From Leucogyrophana mollusca (taxonomy: Eukaryota > Basidiomycota > Agaricomycetes > Boletales): 64,000 nt of DNA. The position numbers and the translations under genes are program-made. How positions within the stretch are numbered: the stretch's first letter is position 1; each line of letters opens with the position of its first letter. The notes under the pieces were generated by a model that was not told the DNA's origin, did not search any database, and worked only from the letters and a program-made list of their open reading frames with translations. Where the stretch lies: positions 20,168-84,167 of the forward strand of contig MU266445.1 in the NCBI GenBank assembly GCA_021014945.1, in the 5' to 3' direction. Of the stretch, positions 11,401 through 23,500 are shown piece by piece.

Positions 11401-13919
11401 TCCTTCCGAACACCCCTGCCCCTATCGCATTGATTACCAGGTATGAGCCGATACCCAGAAGATCCCATATAACTCTCATCCGGCTTCCCACTAGTACACA
11501 TACTATTGGGAATCCGTTCACGACCCGACGATATGCACTTGTCCCCGCTCCGAACATAGTTATAATCGCTGAGAATCAACATCAGAGGGTGTACACCAAG
11601 AGAGACAACGGTGGGCGTACCACTCGAAGTCATGGTCTTCACAGGGACAGCTCTCTTCGTGGATGACAGGATCGTGGAATTTGTCGCCAACGTAGCAATT
11701 CGCATCCTCCTTGCGTCTCATGTAGTATTGCTAAATCCCAGTCAGTTGCGGGCGCCCACCGAATAACGCCAATCACGCACCTTGCGGCCCATGAGACACT
11801 CCCTGCCCTGAGCAGACCTTGCATACCACCTCTCGAGGTCACTTTCACCGCATTTACGAGTCCTTGTTTCCGCAAAGTCAAGGAATATGACACCGTAACG
11901 GCCATCACCCTGCTTGTGGTCCTGGCGCGATACCTGTGCCAGGAGGATAAACTTCTGCGACGTCGAATCAGACACGGTCGTCAATGCCTTGGCGCGCACG
12001 GTAATTCCCAAGTCATATGACTTCCTGGATACGATGCTCCCTTCAATAATAGTTATACACTTGGAGAGAAGGGGTACGTACCAGGTCTTTCCCATATCCG
12101 TCGAGTATCTGACGTGGTTAACTTCGGTTTCGTCGTTTACTATCACGAGAACACTTCCCGAGTCGCCGAACTCGTACTGGTGAGCGTCACGTCTGATCAT
12201 CTTCCAAGTCAAGCCGGCGTCATCGCTGAGGAACGTGTCGCAGTCTTCGTACGGCGCGAGGGATTTCCCGATTGAGCCTACACCCATAACAAACCCAGGC
12301 GCAGGAGAAGAGAAAATACGGCCGAAGTTATGGGGGTTCGTCACTGAGTGCAAGTGGAGGGAGCATTCCGCAACGTCAGATGGATCGCAAGCCACCCGTT
12401 TCCCATCCACGTCGGTTGATGGTGCGCGAAGAGGCGCCCATGAACTGCCTGTAATGGTGACAACAGGCGATCAGCAAGCATCGGGTTCACCTGGGTACTA
12501 CTTACCGTCGTCGAATGTGATCATTGACTTTAGCTGCTTAGGGGCCTTCTTCCTCTCGACATCTTGTGCGTTAGCAACGACATTAGCAATGCCCACGCCT
12601 TCGACGCCATACAGATTCTCATAATCCACAAAACCCATGGCATTCCTATTTGTGTCTTTCAGGCTCTCCACAAAGAACGTCCCATTGGAGTTGCTGACGA
12701 AGAGTGTGCCGATGGTGCTTTGGTCCTGCAGCTTGACGTCCACTGCTAGGGAGTGTATCGTCGATTCGACAATGGTGTATGCGTTCTCGCGGAGTCGCGC
12801 CTGCGATGCGTGCGGAAACTGTGCTTTCGCCCATTCCTTCGTGTTGACTGTGACATATAGCAGCATATCGCCATCGCTCCCAGGGGACAGGTCTTTCAGC
12901 GCTACAACAGCGAACTTGGACACGATGGCGAACGCGAGGACTCCTTTGGCGTCCTTCCCGATGCCAAGGTCTTCGATTTGCTTGGTTTGGAAGTAGTCCG
13001 TGCTCGAGAAGAGGCGACTCGACGACAGTGTGTGAGTGCCGGTTTGCGAAGTAGAATCAAACGCGACGCAGTATATGAGATTATCATCGGCATCATGTTT
13101 GAACTCTTTCGTGCTGTGAGCGTACTGACACCGGGAGGTTTCCTTCAGGAGGAGTTTAGGCGTGGACTCGAACCCATCAGTAGTATAGTATGTCTATTGG
13201 TTAGAATGTTAGCTGCTGGTGGGCGCTTGCCGAAATATTGCATCACCTCGTCATGGCACGTTTCACCCCAGCCCCAGGGCGAGCATACCGTGCCCTGGTA
13301 GAGAATGTGTCCCCACTTTGCAGGATCTGAGTGGAAAGAGAGCGGTCTTGCGACATAGCTAGTTTTTGCGGGCACGTCGAATGAGTGCCATGTCCGGCCA
13401 CGGTCGTCCGTTCGGTAATGTTTCGTTCCTGTGGTCAAAACAAACGCCTGTGGACAATAGCAGCAATCAGAGGTGACCTATCTTGCCAACTCCCAGCCAT
13501 GCGTCAAGGGCGCGTAGAATAACCGGACGCCAGGCCCAAAAGCACACACGGCCGGAAGTCAATAGAACTCACATATCGACTGTCGGAAGGATGTTCGATA
13601 ACTGCGGCAGCTGCGCCTTTCGGTATGTCCGTCGCTATCGCCCAGTTCTTCCCTTCGTCCTGGGAGATATGTACGTTTCCTGCTTGTATGTCATAGTATA
13701 CGACGCTCTGTGTTCATTCATCAGTTGGATTCATGAACCAGAGGCCAGAAGTGCACAGCGGCTACTTACAGTCGTGTCTTCGAAGAAGAACAACCTTCCG
13801 GGTAAGCTGTCAAAGTATGTTATAGACTTTTGTGGGTCCTGGGCCTTTGTGAATCCGATGTAGAGCAGAAATGAGAGCACCGCCCATATAAAAGCAGCTT
13901 TCCGATGCCAGGGAGCCAT
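8459..13919 (-). CDS. VPS10: Vps10-type sorting receptor (sortilin family)
   Basis: This is a type I membrane receptor that carries vacuolar hydrolases such as carboxypeptidase Y from the late Golgi to the endosome. The ATG at 13917-13919 is followed by a signal peptide ([20 protein letters not shown]). Two Vps10 domains follow, each a beta-propeller with Asp-box repeats: [10 protein letters not shown] and [10 protein letters not shown] in the first, [22 protein letters not shown] and [11 protein letters not shown] in the second. Each domain also carries the conserved SNSNGTF or SNSNGTY block and a segment rich in cysteine. A single membrane helix ([20 protein letters not shown]) is followed by a cytosolic tail of about 90 residues that ends in an acidic stretch (ILRFEDEE). 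The tail is joined by a splice after KKSGLARG, and the stop lies at 8459-8461. There are many short introns. The gene is divergent from the F-box gene and convergent with RPB7. Confidence 0.95.
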
Positions 13920-14206
13920 TGTGGAAGAGAGAGAAAGAGACACGTATTTGTTTCCCCTCCGAGTCCACCGCGCAGCGCCAAAATCCAGAGACCTGGCCAA
14001 ATTGGTGGGGCATTGCTTCCTCAGCCACTTGCCGCCTTTGGGACATTTGCTCCCGGCGGCAACTGAACATGTTGCCTTCTCCCCTTCACCCAAGGCGTGC
14101 AGCTCCAGGTAATTATCCGTTATTGCCTGTGCGCAGCAAACCAATAAGACTATACGTCATACACGCAGGCGGTAAGGGTAACCGTTAGCTCTGACGCGCC
14201 GCAGAA

Positions 14207-15948
14207 ATGCACCATTGCTTGCAGATTCCAGAAATTGTTTCTGTAATTTTCTGTAATTTCGAGAACAAACCCGAGGATTCGTAGTGGATTCGTCGACACT
14301 AGCCGGGCTTGCCCGTACGTGCCGCACCTTCCAAGAACCTGCTCTCAACAAGTTATGGAAAGACATGAGCAATGTGGCACAGCTGTTAGCATGCCTACCT
14401 GAAGACACATGGGTCTTCAGAGATGATGATCTACAAGGGTATCCCGTCATGGTAACGCAAGCCAGGAGCCATCCAATTGCCAACCACCTAACCCGATTTT
14501 CTCAGTTCCTCCGAAAACCTCTATATTCTGAGGATTGGTCTACTTTACAACGCTACGCACGACGCGTACAGACATTGGGCAGGGTAGGGACAGCTTCGTC
14601 ACGTTTCAGCAACGCAAGGATCCAAGGAGAGTCTTTGGCCGAGCTTAGCGTGCCCCCAACTTCCTCCCCGCTATTTCCTAGCCTCCGAGCTATCAATTGG
14701 TCAGACGATCGAATATGTGCACTTCCCCTTCTGCGTCTCCTTATCGGACCAAGGCTTGTTCACTTGAGTTTCGATATACCTTCTATGCACAAGCTGGCCC
14801 CCATCTTGCATTGCGCAAGCACATTTTGTCCACTATTGAAGACCTTGAATGCCCCCCATCAAGACAGCGATGACGCGGGCGTGGTGCTCTCGGAATCGCT
14901 TGATGGGTGGCCTTGCCTCGAGAAGCTTTTGTGCGGTCCAGTCACGGATGACGCGCTTTATCATCTTGCGACGCTCCCTTCGCTCCGTTCCCTATCCCTT
15001 TGGTCCTGCGGATTTAATCACTTTCAATCGATCACAGAACGCCTCGCGAATCCTGGAAGCGCGTTCGAGAATCTCCAAGAGCTTCAAGTAGGGGGAAACC
15101 GTATCGCAGACTGCACTGCCCTCCTCCGTCTAGTCTCCGCGACTGAACTCTCCACAATAAACTATCAAGGCCATTCCCTAATGACAAAGGCATCAACATC
15201 AAGTGAGATCGGCAAATTTTGCGCTCTGCTATGGCAATGTCATGAGGTTGTTACGGATATCTCCATAACAGAGCCTTGCCATGACCCGCCAGAGTTCGTG
15301 CAGGACTACGTTATTACCTTCGACATGATCCGTGATCTCGGTTTCCTCGTGTGCTTGACCCGACTTCACCTCGATACTACATGTACGTTCTACCTGGATG
15401 ACCGCGCCTTGTCGGAATTGGCGGATGGCTGGCCCTACTTGGAGATAATACTCCTCGGCGCCATAAAGGGTCACCGCCTCCGCCAGGATCCTCTAATCAC
15501 TCTCAAAGGGCTAGCTTCCCTCGTTGGTCACTGCCCATTGCTAACCGATATCGGAATCCTCCTGAATGCCACGGAGGTGGAACCCATCTCCGAGCAAAGG
15601 ACGAAAGGCACTCGTAACGCTAATGTCACCATCTTGCGCTTCGGGGACTCGAAAGTCGGCCCCCCAAGCTCCGTCGCTGCGTTCTTATCCGCCCTGGTAC
15701 CGAACGTCGTCGGCATAAAGACATTCGAGGAGCCACAGGGGATGGTGCAGTCGCAGGCGAAGCAAAATTGGGCGCAGGTGGAAAGACTCTTGCTCATGTT
15801 TGCGCAGGTTAGAGCGCATGAGAGGGCGTTTAGAATTGAGGGGGAGTCAGACTCGATAGAGTTTGAAGGCTCTGACCATGGTAACGCGGGGCTGCATAGA
15901 GACGAAGGGCTGGAGGGAAACGGGGATGGCGATCACCCCATGGATTAG
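14207..15948 (+). CDS. F-box/LRR-like protein with frame interrupted near the N-terminus
   Basis: Proteins of this kind usually act as substrate adaptors of SCF ubiquitin ligases. The ATG at 14207 begins MHHCLQIPEIVSVIFCNF, the usual start of agaricomycete F-box proteins. The partner segment STLAGLARTCRTFQEPALNK follows, but in another frame. The first frame hits TAG at 14282-14284; the second stays open from there to the TAG at 15946-15948. Between them an 8-base string occurs at 14275-14282 and again at 14286-14293, so a net 11-nt insertion sits exactly at the break. No intron of plausible length bridges it. The long exon carries leucine-rich-like segments (LATLPSLRSLSLWSCGF, WPYLEIILLGAI) and an acidic end. 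It could be a pseudogene, a start from a later codon, or an assembly error. Confidence 0.7.
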
Positions 15949-16258
15949 CTTCGTCCGCCCAAAGACAACCGACCTTGGTGGAATTACCGCGACATGAGCT
16001 CACAAGCAACGAGCCCCTATGCTAGGCTTTTCGGTTTCCCTGTGACAACCATGGTTTGAAAATATGAATTGCACTGGATATAGTGGGGGAGGGCCAATTT
16101 TTTGATCGTCGTTGTTCGTTCATACACATCAATACAATGGTATGATCTTCATGAAGCAATGTTGAATGCATGTCGTCGATGTGTCCGCACGCCCACCCGA
16201 GTACACTAGATAAGTAGAATAACTGTACCATGTGTGGCCAATAATTATGCTCAGGTCA
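15949..16258. other. Intergenic between convergent F-box gene and GCV1
   Basis: These 310 bases hold the two 3' ends. Nothing else was recognised. Confidence 0.5.
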
Positions 16259-17868
16259 TTATCCTCTCCAGTACCTTGGCTTCACGAACGGCATCGGCGT
16301 TAAGACCGCCTTCCGCAGCTTGTTGCGCACATCCACCTCGACTTCCGTTCCCTTCTTGTGCCATCCCGACTGCACGTAGGCCATTGCAATGTTCTTCCCT
16401 AGCGTTGGGGATGGGATGCCGGATGTCACGGTGCCTGTACAGATGCAGAATGAATGGAGAACGCAGGCGCGGTTGACAGAGGGACTTACCGATCACTTCG
16501 TTCTGCGACGGGGCATAAACCTGGGCACCCTCTGCAAAATAGACGTCAGCCAAATCATATTTCGTCCAGCGATGAAAACTCACGTCGAGCAGGAGCCCCT
16601 TCCACTACTAACCCAACGCGGCGTCTTGGAGGTCCTTCTTTCAGATGCTTCAGAACTCCTTCAGCTCCAATGAAGTCCCCGGTTTCCCGCCGTTCTTTGC
16701 CTGTGGATAAAAGATATGGGTTAGGCTCCGTTCCGGTCGGATCGTGCATGTCATACCGATGACCCAGGTCAATCCCGCTTCAATAGGAGTTGTTTCTTCG
16801 TCAAGATCGTTTCCGTATAAGCACATGCCAGCCTCGAGGCGGAGACTGTCACGGGCGCCGAGCCCCGTGAGTTGCACCGGGGCCTTGGAGAGCAACTGAG
16901 TGACTTCTAGCGTTTGAGAAGGCGGTATTGAGATCTACGGCACTGCATTGGTTATGATTACAGAGGAGTGAGATAGCAGGGACTAACCTCGAATCCGTCT
17001 TCACCCGTGTATCCGCCCCGGGCAACATGCAAATTGAATCCTTCAATGGGCACAAATGCTGATTTCCCGAAGGTCAAAACGCGCAGATCAAAAGCCGTAA
17101 GGCTCTGTAGGTAAGAAGCAGCCCCAGGGCCCTGCAGTGCCACGAGTCCCCACCCTTCTAGGACTTCATGCTCCACTTTGCCTTGCTTGGCACTGTCGCT
17201 GTCGTTCCACTCGGTCAGCTTTTCGCGAAACCATGCGAGGTCTCTGTCTCGTCTCCCGGCGTTTGTTACAACGTAGTACGCATTCTCAGAGTGTTTTGTA
17301 ATGACGGTATCGTCGATAATACCGCCTGCCTCGTTCAGGAGAACCGAGAGCGTTGAGGTGTATGGTGTTAGCGACTTGAGGGAAGAGGGCGTTAACCATT
17401 CTAAGAAGGCCGTTGCTGTTGGGCCTCGGAAGCTGTGACCCGATTGAGCAGAGCGGATGGCATTATGACACGGAAGGTAACGCACTTTGACTGCACCATG
17501 TGCCCAACGTCAAACAGGCCGGCGCTGGTACGAACGTGATTATGGCTAGCGACTGTCATTGGATCGTGACCATAACCACTCAAAAACCTGTCTGCTGCTT
17601 ACCTTGGCCGACATTTCCATACGAAAGGGGCATGGAGTAGCCAGCGAACGGGACCATTTTGGCACCATTTTCGACGTGGAAGTCATAAAGTCCTGTTTTT
17701 CTCAGCTAGAGACCCAAGATAAGTGGGGACAGGGAGATTAGTACAGTTTGGAATCACCCCTTCATTGGCGCTTGCGAAACCGCGGAATTGTATGGCAGAA
17801 GCCCGGAAATTTGACCTCGGAGTGAAATGCACGGCATTCCGGAAACCAATTGCGCGCAAGGTAGTCAT
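16259..17868 (-). CDS. GCV1: Aminomethyltransferase, glycine cleavage T-protein (mitochondrial)
   Basis: This is the T-protein of the mitochondrial glycine decarboxylase complex. It takes the aminomethyl group from the lipoyl H-protein, transfers the methylene to tetrahydrofolate and releases ammonia. The ATG at 17866-17868 starts a basic, serine-rich presequence ([20 protein letters not shown]). It is followed by [20 protein letters not shown] and [14 protein letters not shown], then [10 protein letters not shown]. The folate-binding body includes [25 protein letters not shown] and [18 protein letters not shown]. The C-terminal barrel includes [27 protein letters not shown], and KPRYWRG just before the TAA. 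About eight exons are used. The start is the first in-frame ATG. The gene diverges from coronin across about 240 bp. Confidence 0.95.
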
Positions 17869-18108
17869 TGTCGAGTGTCTGGTGCGCGAGCGGGGCAAAG
17901 ACGGAACGCTTTGCAGTGTTCCGTGACTTTACTTGTTTATTTATTTATATTATTTTTGTATCGATTTAGCTAACTCAAACCGATAACCGTGAAACTCACC
18001 AGGTTACTATCTTTACCCTGCTTTACGACAGGCGCAGCTTGGCGCAACACAAGGGTTGGTTTCGACCATCGACCATTCTCTCCCAACGAATACATCTCAC
18101 CGCAAATA

Positions 18109-20054
18109 ATGTCTCGTTTCGTGCGCGCTTCTAAATACCGGCAAGTACATTCTATTGAGAGGGAAGGCTGAGGAATACTCACCGTAACGTGTAGCCATGT
18201 CTTTGGACAGTCCGCGAAGAAAGAACACGGATACGAGAATGTAAAGATCTCGAGTAGTGCATGGGACACCAACCTGATCTCAGCCTCTGGGGTGAACATT
18301 CTAGTCGCTGTCGAACCGCCATGAACCACCTCTGATCATCCCGAGCAGCGATACATCAGCATCAACTGGAATGCCTCCGGCGGTGGTGCTTTCGCAGTGC
18401 TGCCGTTGCCTTCGCCCTTCCACGCGCTGCCCAACAATTTCCCATCAAAACTTCCAGACGTGATTCCTCTGGCGCGGAGTCACACTGCTCCCGTGCTCGA
18501 CACGGACTGGTCCCCGCATAACGACTCGATCGTCGCGTCGGGTGGCGAAGATGGCAAAGTCATGATCTGGAAAGTCGAGTCCTCGATATTCGAAGATTGG
18601 GGCCAGGATCACTGGGTTCCTCAGGACCTGGATCCCGTGGCGCGTATCGATGCTTCTCCCCGCAAGATCGGACAGGTACTGTTCCATCCCACCGCTGCTA
18701 ACGTCCTGGCGAGCGCCTCTGGGGAACACACCGTCAAATTGTGGGATCTAGCAGATACTGACCGCCCACGGTCCGTTCTGAGCGGCCACGGCGACACCAT
18801 TCAGAGCATTGCCTTCAGTCCCGACGGTGCTCTACTTGCCACCACTTGCAGGGATCGGAAGCTGAGATTATTCGATCCGCGTGCTGGAGGTGACGCAGTG
18901 CGTGTTGCGGAAGCTCATGGTGGGATCAAGGGCGCTCGTGTTGTGTGGATGGGGGACACTGGCAAGCTTGCTACTACGGGATTTAGTAAAATGAGCGACA
19001 GACAAGTTTCGGTGTGGGAGTCAGGTGGATTGACCAACATCAAGACGACCGGTATCGATCAATCTGCAGGTGTCATCATGCCATTCTGGAGTGATAACGG
19101 TATTCTTTTCCTTGGTAAGTTTCGCCAGCCCTCATGTCAAACACGTAACTGAGGAGGCGGCGCACTTGTAGCGGGCAAGGGGTACGTTCTTACAGAAGGT
19201 CAACAGCTCTTTGTAGGCGACTAACCTTGGGTCAGTGATGGTAACGTTCGTTACTACGAGTATGAGAACGACACGCTCTTTTCTTTGGATGAGCACAAGT
19301 CGGCCGACCCACAGCGCGGCATGTGTTTCCTGCCTCGCCGCGCACTCAATGTATCCGAATGCGAGATTGCACGTGCGTACAAGGTGTATGGTAGCACAGT
19401 CGAGCCCATCGCCTTCATTGTGCCCCGTAAAGTATGTCGCTGCGTTATCTCCGCTCATGTCCGTCTCAACTGTCCACCACAGGCCGACTCCTTCCAGTCG
19501 GATATTTTCCCCCCGGCACCATCTTCCGAGCCCTCACTTGCAGCAAGCGAGTTTTTCTCCGGAAAGACTGCGCCAGTAAAACTCGTCAGTCTTGAGAATG
19601 GAAGCCAATCAACATATACACCGTCAGCACCCGCCGCGTTCGCAGCCGCTCCCTCTCCAGCTACCTTCAGCGCACCGCCTGTATCGAAAGCAGCCACGCT
19701 TCCTCCGCCCTCACCTGCGCCGCAGACCTCTGCTGTGTCCAGAGCTGACTCAATGCCCACACCTCCCCCAGTTTTGGCTGAGATCGCCTCCCCTGTGAAC
19801 GAGTCACCCGCTCACATGACACCGCCGACGCGTTCCGGTTCTGGTGACGAGGTGCGTTCTCACTCTTTATTCGCGTCGTATGAACTCATCTCGAATATAT
19901 TTTACAGGGTAGAACTTCAGCGTTGCAAGAAGAGAACGCCCGTCTGACTAGCGAACTGCGAGAAGCTCGCGAGAAGATAAGAAATATGGAATTGCAGGTA
20001 GAGGGTTTGAAGGCGAATGCGCGGAAGGCTGCTCAGGCACTATTGGATGTGTAG
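18109..20054 (+). CDS. CRN1: Coronin, actin-binding WD40 protein
   Basis: Coronin binds F-actin and regulates Arp2/3 at cortical patches. The first exon ends in MSRFVRASKY plus CG. The intron then starts gcaagt and ends gtgtag, so the arginine codon is split and the donor is GC rather than GT. Exon 2 has the coronin hallmark HVFGQSAKKEHGYENVKIS and AWDTNLISASG. The next joins RYISINWNASGGGAFAVLPL. WD repeats follow (LDTDWSPHNDSIVASGGEDG, HTVKLWDLADT, FSPDGALLATTCRDRKLRLF). The conserved coronin extension is RYYEYENDTLFSLDEHKS and RGMCFLPRRALNVSECEIAR. A Pro/Ala-rich linker leads to a C-terminal trimerising coiled coil (LQEENARLTSELREAREKI) ending at the TAG at 20052-20054. Length and order are normal for fungal coronin. 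Confidence 0.95.
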
Positions 20055-20566
20055 GCATGCGGATCCGATAGCGTTCGTCAGGCAAGGGCACGAGATCTGT
20101 TGTCCGTGATCACGTTTCCATCAACGAAACCAACTTTACCATGTAATGTCTTGTATTCGCTCATGCTCAGGCAAACAAAAATCCAATCATTGCTGAGTTT
20201 TATGCTAAACGTTCGACCTGGAGAATGTGGCTTTGCTCGGATTTATTTGAGTCCAGGGTCCTCGTGCTTGGGCGGAATGTCCACGTGCGTCCATTCCTAA
20301 GCAGGCGTCCCGTTATCTGTGCCCTTTAGACCTTTACAACTCATACTGACTCTAGGCTACAGCTCAGTCTCATAATTCTTCGTTCTAACTTATCTCTTAT
20401 TCCTGCGAATACTCAGACGTCTTTCACCACTCAACTCTAGACCAGCCTTTCAGTCTGCGCTCCCAGTCAGTGCCCTTCGGCACCGACTCCAACTTGTAGG
20501 CGAAGCGATCTGAAGGAGTCAATCTGTCTCCTTCCAAGGTCGTTTAGCCTCTCTCATTAACACTGT
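20055..20566. other. Intergenic between coronin and IBtk-like gene
   Basis: This stretch holds the coronin 3' end and the promoter of the next gene on the same strand. It has pyrimidine-rich runs before the ATG at 20567 and no coding signal. Confidence 0.5.
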
Positions 20567-23500
20567 ATGACCTTGCTCCATGTCTATTTCACTCTCCGAA
20601 ATCAGCAGGCGTTCCAACGCCTGCTCGAAGGGACCGGGAGCCGCGGACAATCCTCCAGTTCCACCGCCGGGCTTAGCACGAGCGGCGGCAAATCATGGAC
20701 TCGGTCGAGTACGCTCACTTCGGTAGTTGCTACGGATGTGAATGCCCTCGACTCGCTGGGAAGGACCGTACTTCACCTTGCTTGTTCTTCGATTGAGCCT
20801 TCCAGCGTGGAGTACGTCCGGATGCTGCTAGCCCACCCGATCATCAACATCAATGCCCAGGACACGGAGGGTCATTGGACTGCCCTCCACAGGGCATTAT
20901 ATCACGGTAACATTGCTGCTGCGTATGTTCTGCCCTTGCATCAAAGCTAGCTCGTTGATGCTTATTGGGGTGCAGAACTCTGCTCTTGAGACGCCCTGAA
21001 GTTGACACTTCTATGAAGGATCACGAAGGGTACACCGCGTTCGATTTGTACAACTCTACCCTCAGGACTACGAAGCCATCCTCGTTTGATGGAGGTTCGG
21101 CGGATCTCTTTACTTGGGGAACCAACAGGTAAATGTCCTTGACCGCGGGGCATGGTCGGAAGCTGAGTTTGGGATCAATAGGAATGCGGCGTTGGGGCTC
21201 GGAGATGGTAACGATAGAGTGTATCCCGACCAAGTTGTTATCCCGCACAAGGATGATCCCATCACTCGCCAGAAGAAGAGCATCGAAGAACGCTTTTCAC
21301 CTATTCAAGTTCGCCAACTTGCGATGTCCCGACTGCACACAGGCATAGTGCTTCTCTCCGCAGTATCTTCTAGCTTTCTCACATAGCTCCAGTAATCCTG
21401 ACCTCAGAAACCCGTGACAACGTGAGAGTCTGTGGGTTCGGTGGTGGTGGACGGTAGGAATATCATATACGGTTTCACAAGCGTCACTTTCTGATCCAAC
21501 GATTCCAGCTTGGGACCAAATCAGCACACTCAGTACAGTCTCGTACCTCTCCCCGATTTTATGCACACAATCGATTCAGTTGCTATCGGTCAAGACCACA
21601 CCCTTGCGCTAACAACGACGGGAGAAGTACTCTCATGGGGCCTTAATCGCTTTTCGCAGCTCGGATACGTGGTCGAGCAACCCTCTAACGGACGTTTGGA
21701 GGAGCCTATTCAGTCATCCCCACGCAAGATCGGTTCTCTGAAGAAAGAACACGTCCGGGGCGTCGCGGCGTGCAAGACTGCGTCTGCCTGCTTTACCAGC
21801 ACCGAGGTGTATACATGGGGTACCAATGGCGGACAGCTTGGTGCGCAAATTGCATAAGTTTGACCATCACTGTTGCTTACGTGTTATCCAGGCTACAGCA
21901 AAACCGCAACTCCCGTGCAGGTTCTCCCTCGGAAGGTCGCTAGTATCGTGCAGCCCGTCAGCGCGATTTCCATGACGGCAAGTGTCCGCCTTGGTGCTGA
22001 GATTGCATGTGGGTTGATAAAGTTGGCAGGACACCGCAATGGCATGCCTTCTCGATAACGGAGAAGTGGCGTGTGTATGGAATGCCGGGGTCACCAAGAT
22101 CAAGTATGTATACTCCATGTCAAGTTGTCGCTGTTAGTCTCATCCATCCCATGTTAGTTTCCCCATCCAAAACTTCCCGTTGGAGATGTACGTTTACCGT
22201 CCCCCACAAGCCGTCAAGGGACCGAATATTACGAAGCTCACAAGCTGCGACGATACCTTTGCTGCCCTGTCGTCCAACGGAGAAGTATTCACGTTCTGTC
22301 CCCCGAATGCCGGCGACGGTGAAGGTTCTTCTAGCAAGGGTTTACAGGCAATCAAACCACAGCGCGTTTGGGCACTGCGCAGACAATTCAGTGGAGTTCG
22401 GGTGCGTCACGGTGATTCTATTTTGACTCTCCACTCAGTAGCGGTTCAGGACGTCGCGCTCGGAGCAGATGGTTCGATCATAGTCTGCACACAATCGGGC
22501 CACGTCTTTGTTCGCACGCGAAACACGAAGAGTGGTCAGAGCGCCAGTGTAAAGGCGTTCAAGTTCCAACGTGTCCCTTACATTCAACGCGTAGTTGCAG
22601 TATGCGCGAACAACACGGGCGCTCTGGCAGCACTTCGCGTCGACCACGAGCCGTCTCCGATTCGTCTTACTGGACGATCGTTGTCAGGTGATATCGCTGA
22701 GATCCAGCCTTACCTATCGTTTGCCTCCGGCGGAGGCCAGACGGGTCAATTGACTGGCAGCCCGGTCATCTCGCCATCCTTCGGCGACGCTGATGATGAA
22801 ATAGAAGACGCCTCTATCCTGGACGACATCTCTGCGCTTTCCTTGCTTCTCGATCTCCTGAACCAAAAGAGGGCAGCTGGAAAGACCTCTAAAGTTTCAC
22901 TCCACGACGGTGATCATCTTCCACACGGAGCGGACCTTCTTTTACATTTTTCACCCCGTGCAGAGTTTCCCATCCATCGGGTCATCCTTGCCACAAGATG
23001 TGTATCGCTCTGCATCGTCTTGTCCAGCGGCGATGCTTTGCACGACAAAGAGTCCAAGATTGTAATCAAGCTGTCACATGTGGCATCCGTCACGGGGTCG
23101 CACAAGGCACCTCGCCTACACTTCTCTGGTTGCAGTATCATATCGGTCCTCATTCTGCTCAGATACCTATATTCCGACCAACTTCTCGCTATCTGGGATC
23201 GACGTATCGGGAGTCCGTTCTCGGAGCATTTCCGCAGGCTTGATGTGAAGCCAACCCAGGTCAAGCTCGATCTCCAATCTTTGGCTCACTTACTAGACCT
23301 CCCTCTCCTAAGCCAAGCGCTGGAGTCGCCTGGCAAGCGCTCACCAGTTCCCTCTGAGGGACGTGATTTCCGTCGTCTCTTTGATGCCTCCCAGGCCCAG
23401 GCAAACACACGGTCTGAGGTGAGGCGCAGCACGAAGGAGGACCCGCTCGCACCGGACGTTATGCTGCACCTGGCGGACAAGGTGGTGTATTGCCACTCTG

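Noticed and set aside
14284..15948. Treating the F-box gene as starting at the GTG at 14284
   Set aside because: GTG is not a normal eukaryotic start, and a perfect F-box N-terminus begins at the ATG at 14207 just upstream in another frame.
17866..17898. Longer N-terminus of GCV1 from 17898
   Set aside because: The upstream codon is TTG; the first in-frame ATG is at 17868 and gives a normal mitochondrial presequence.
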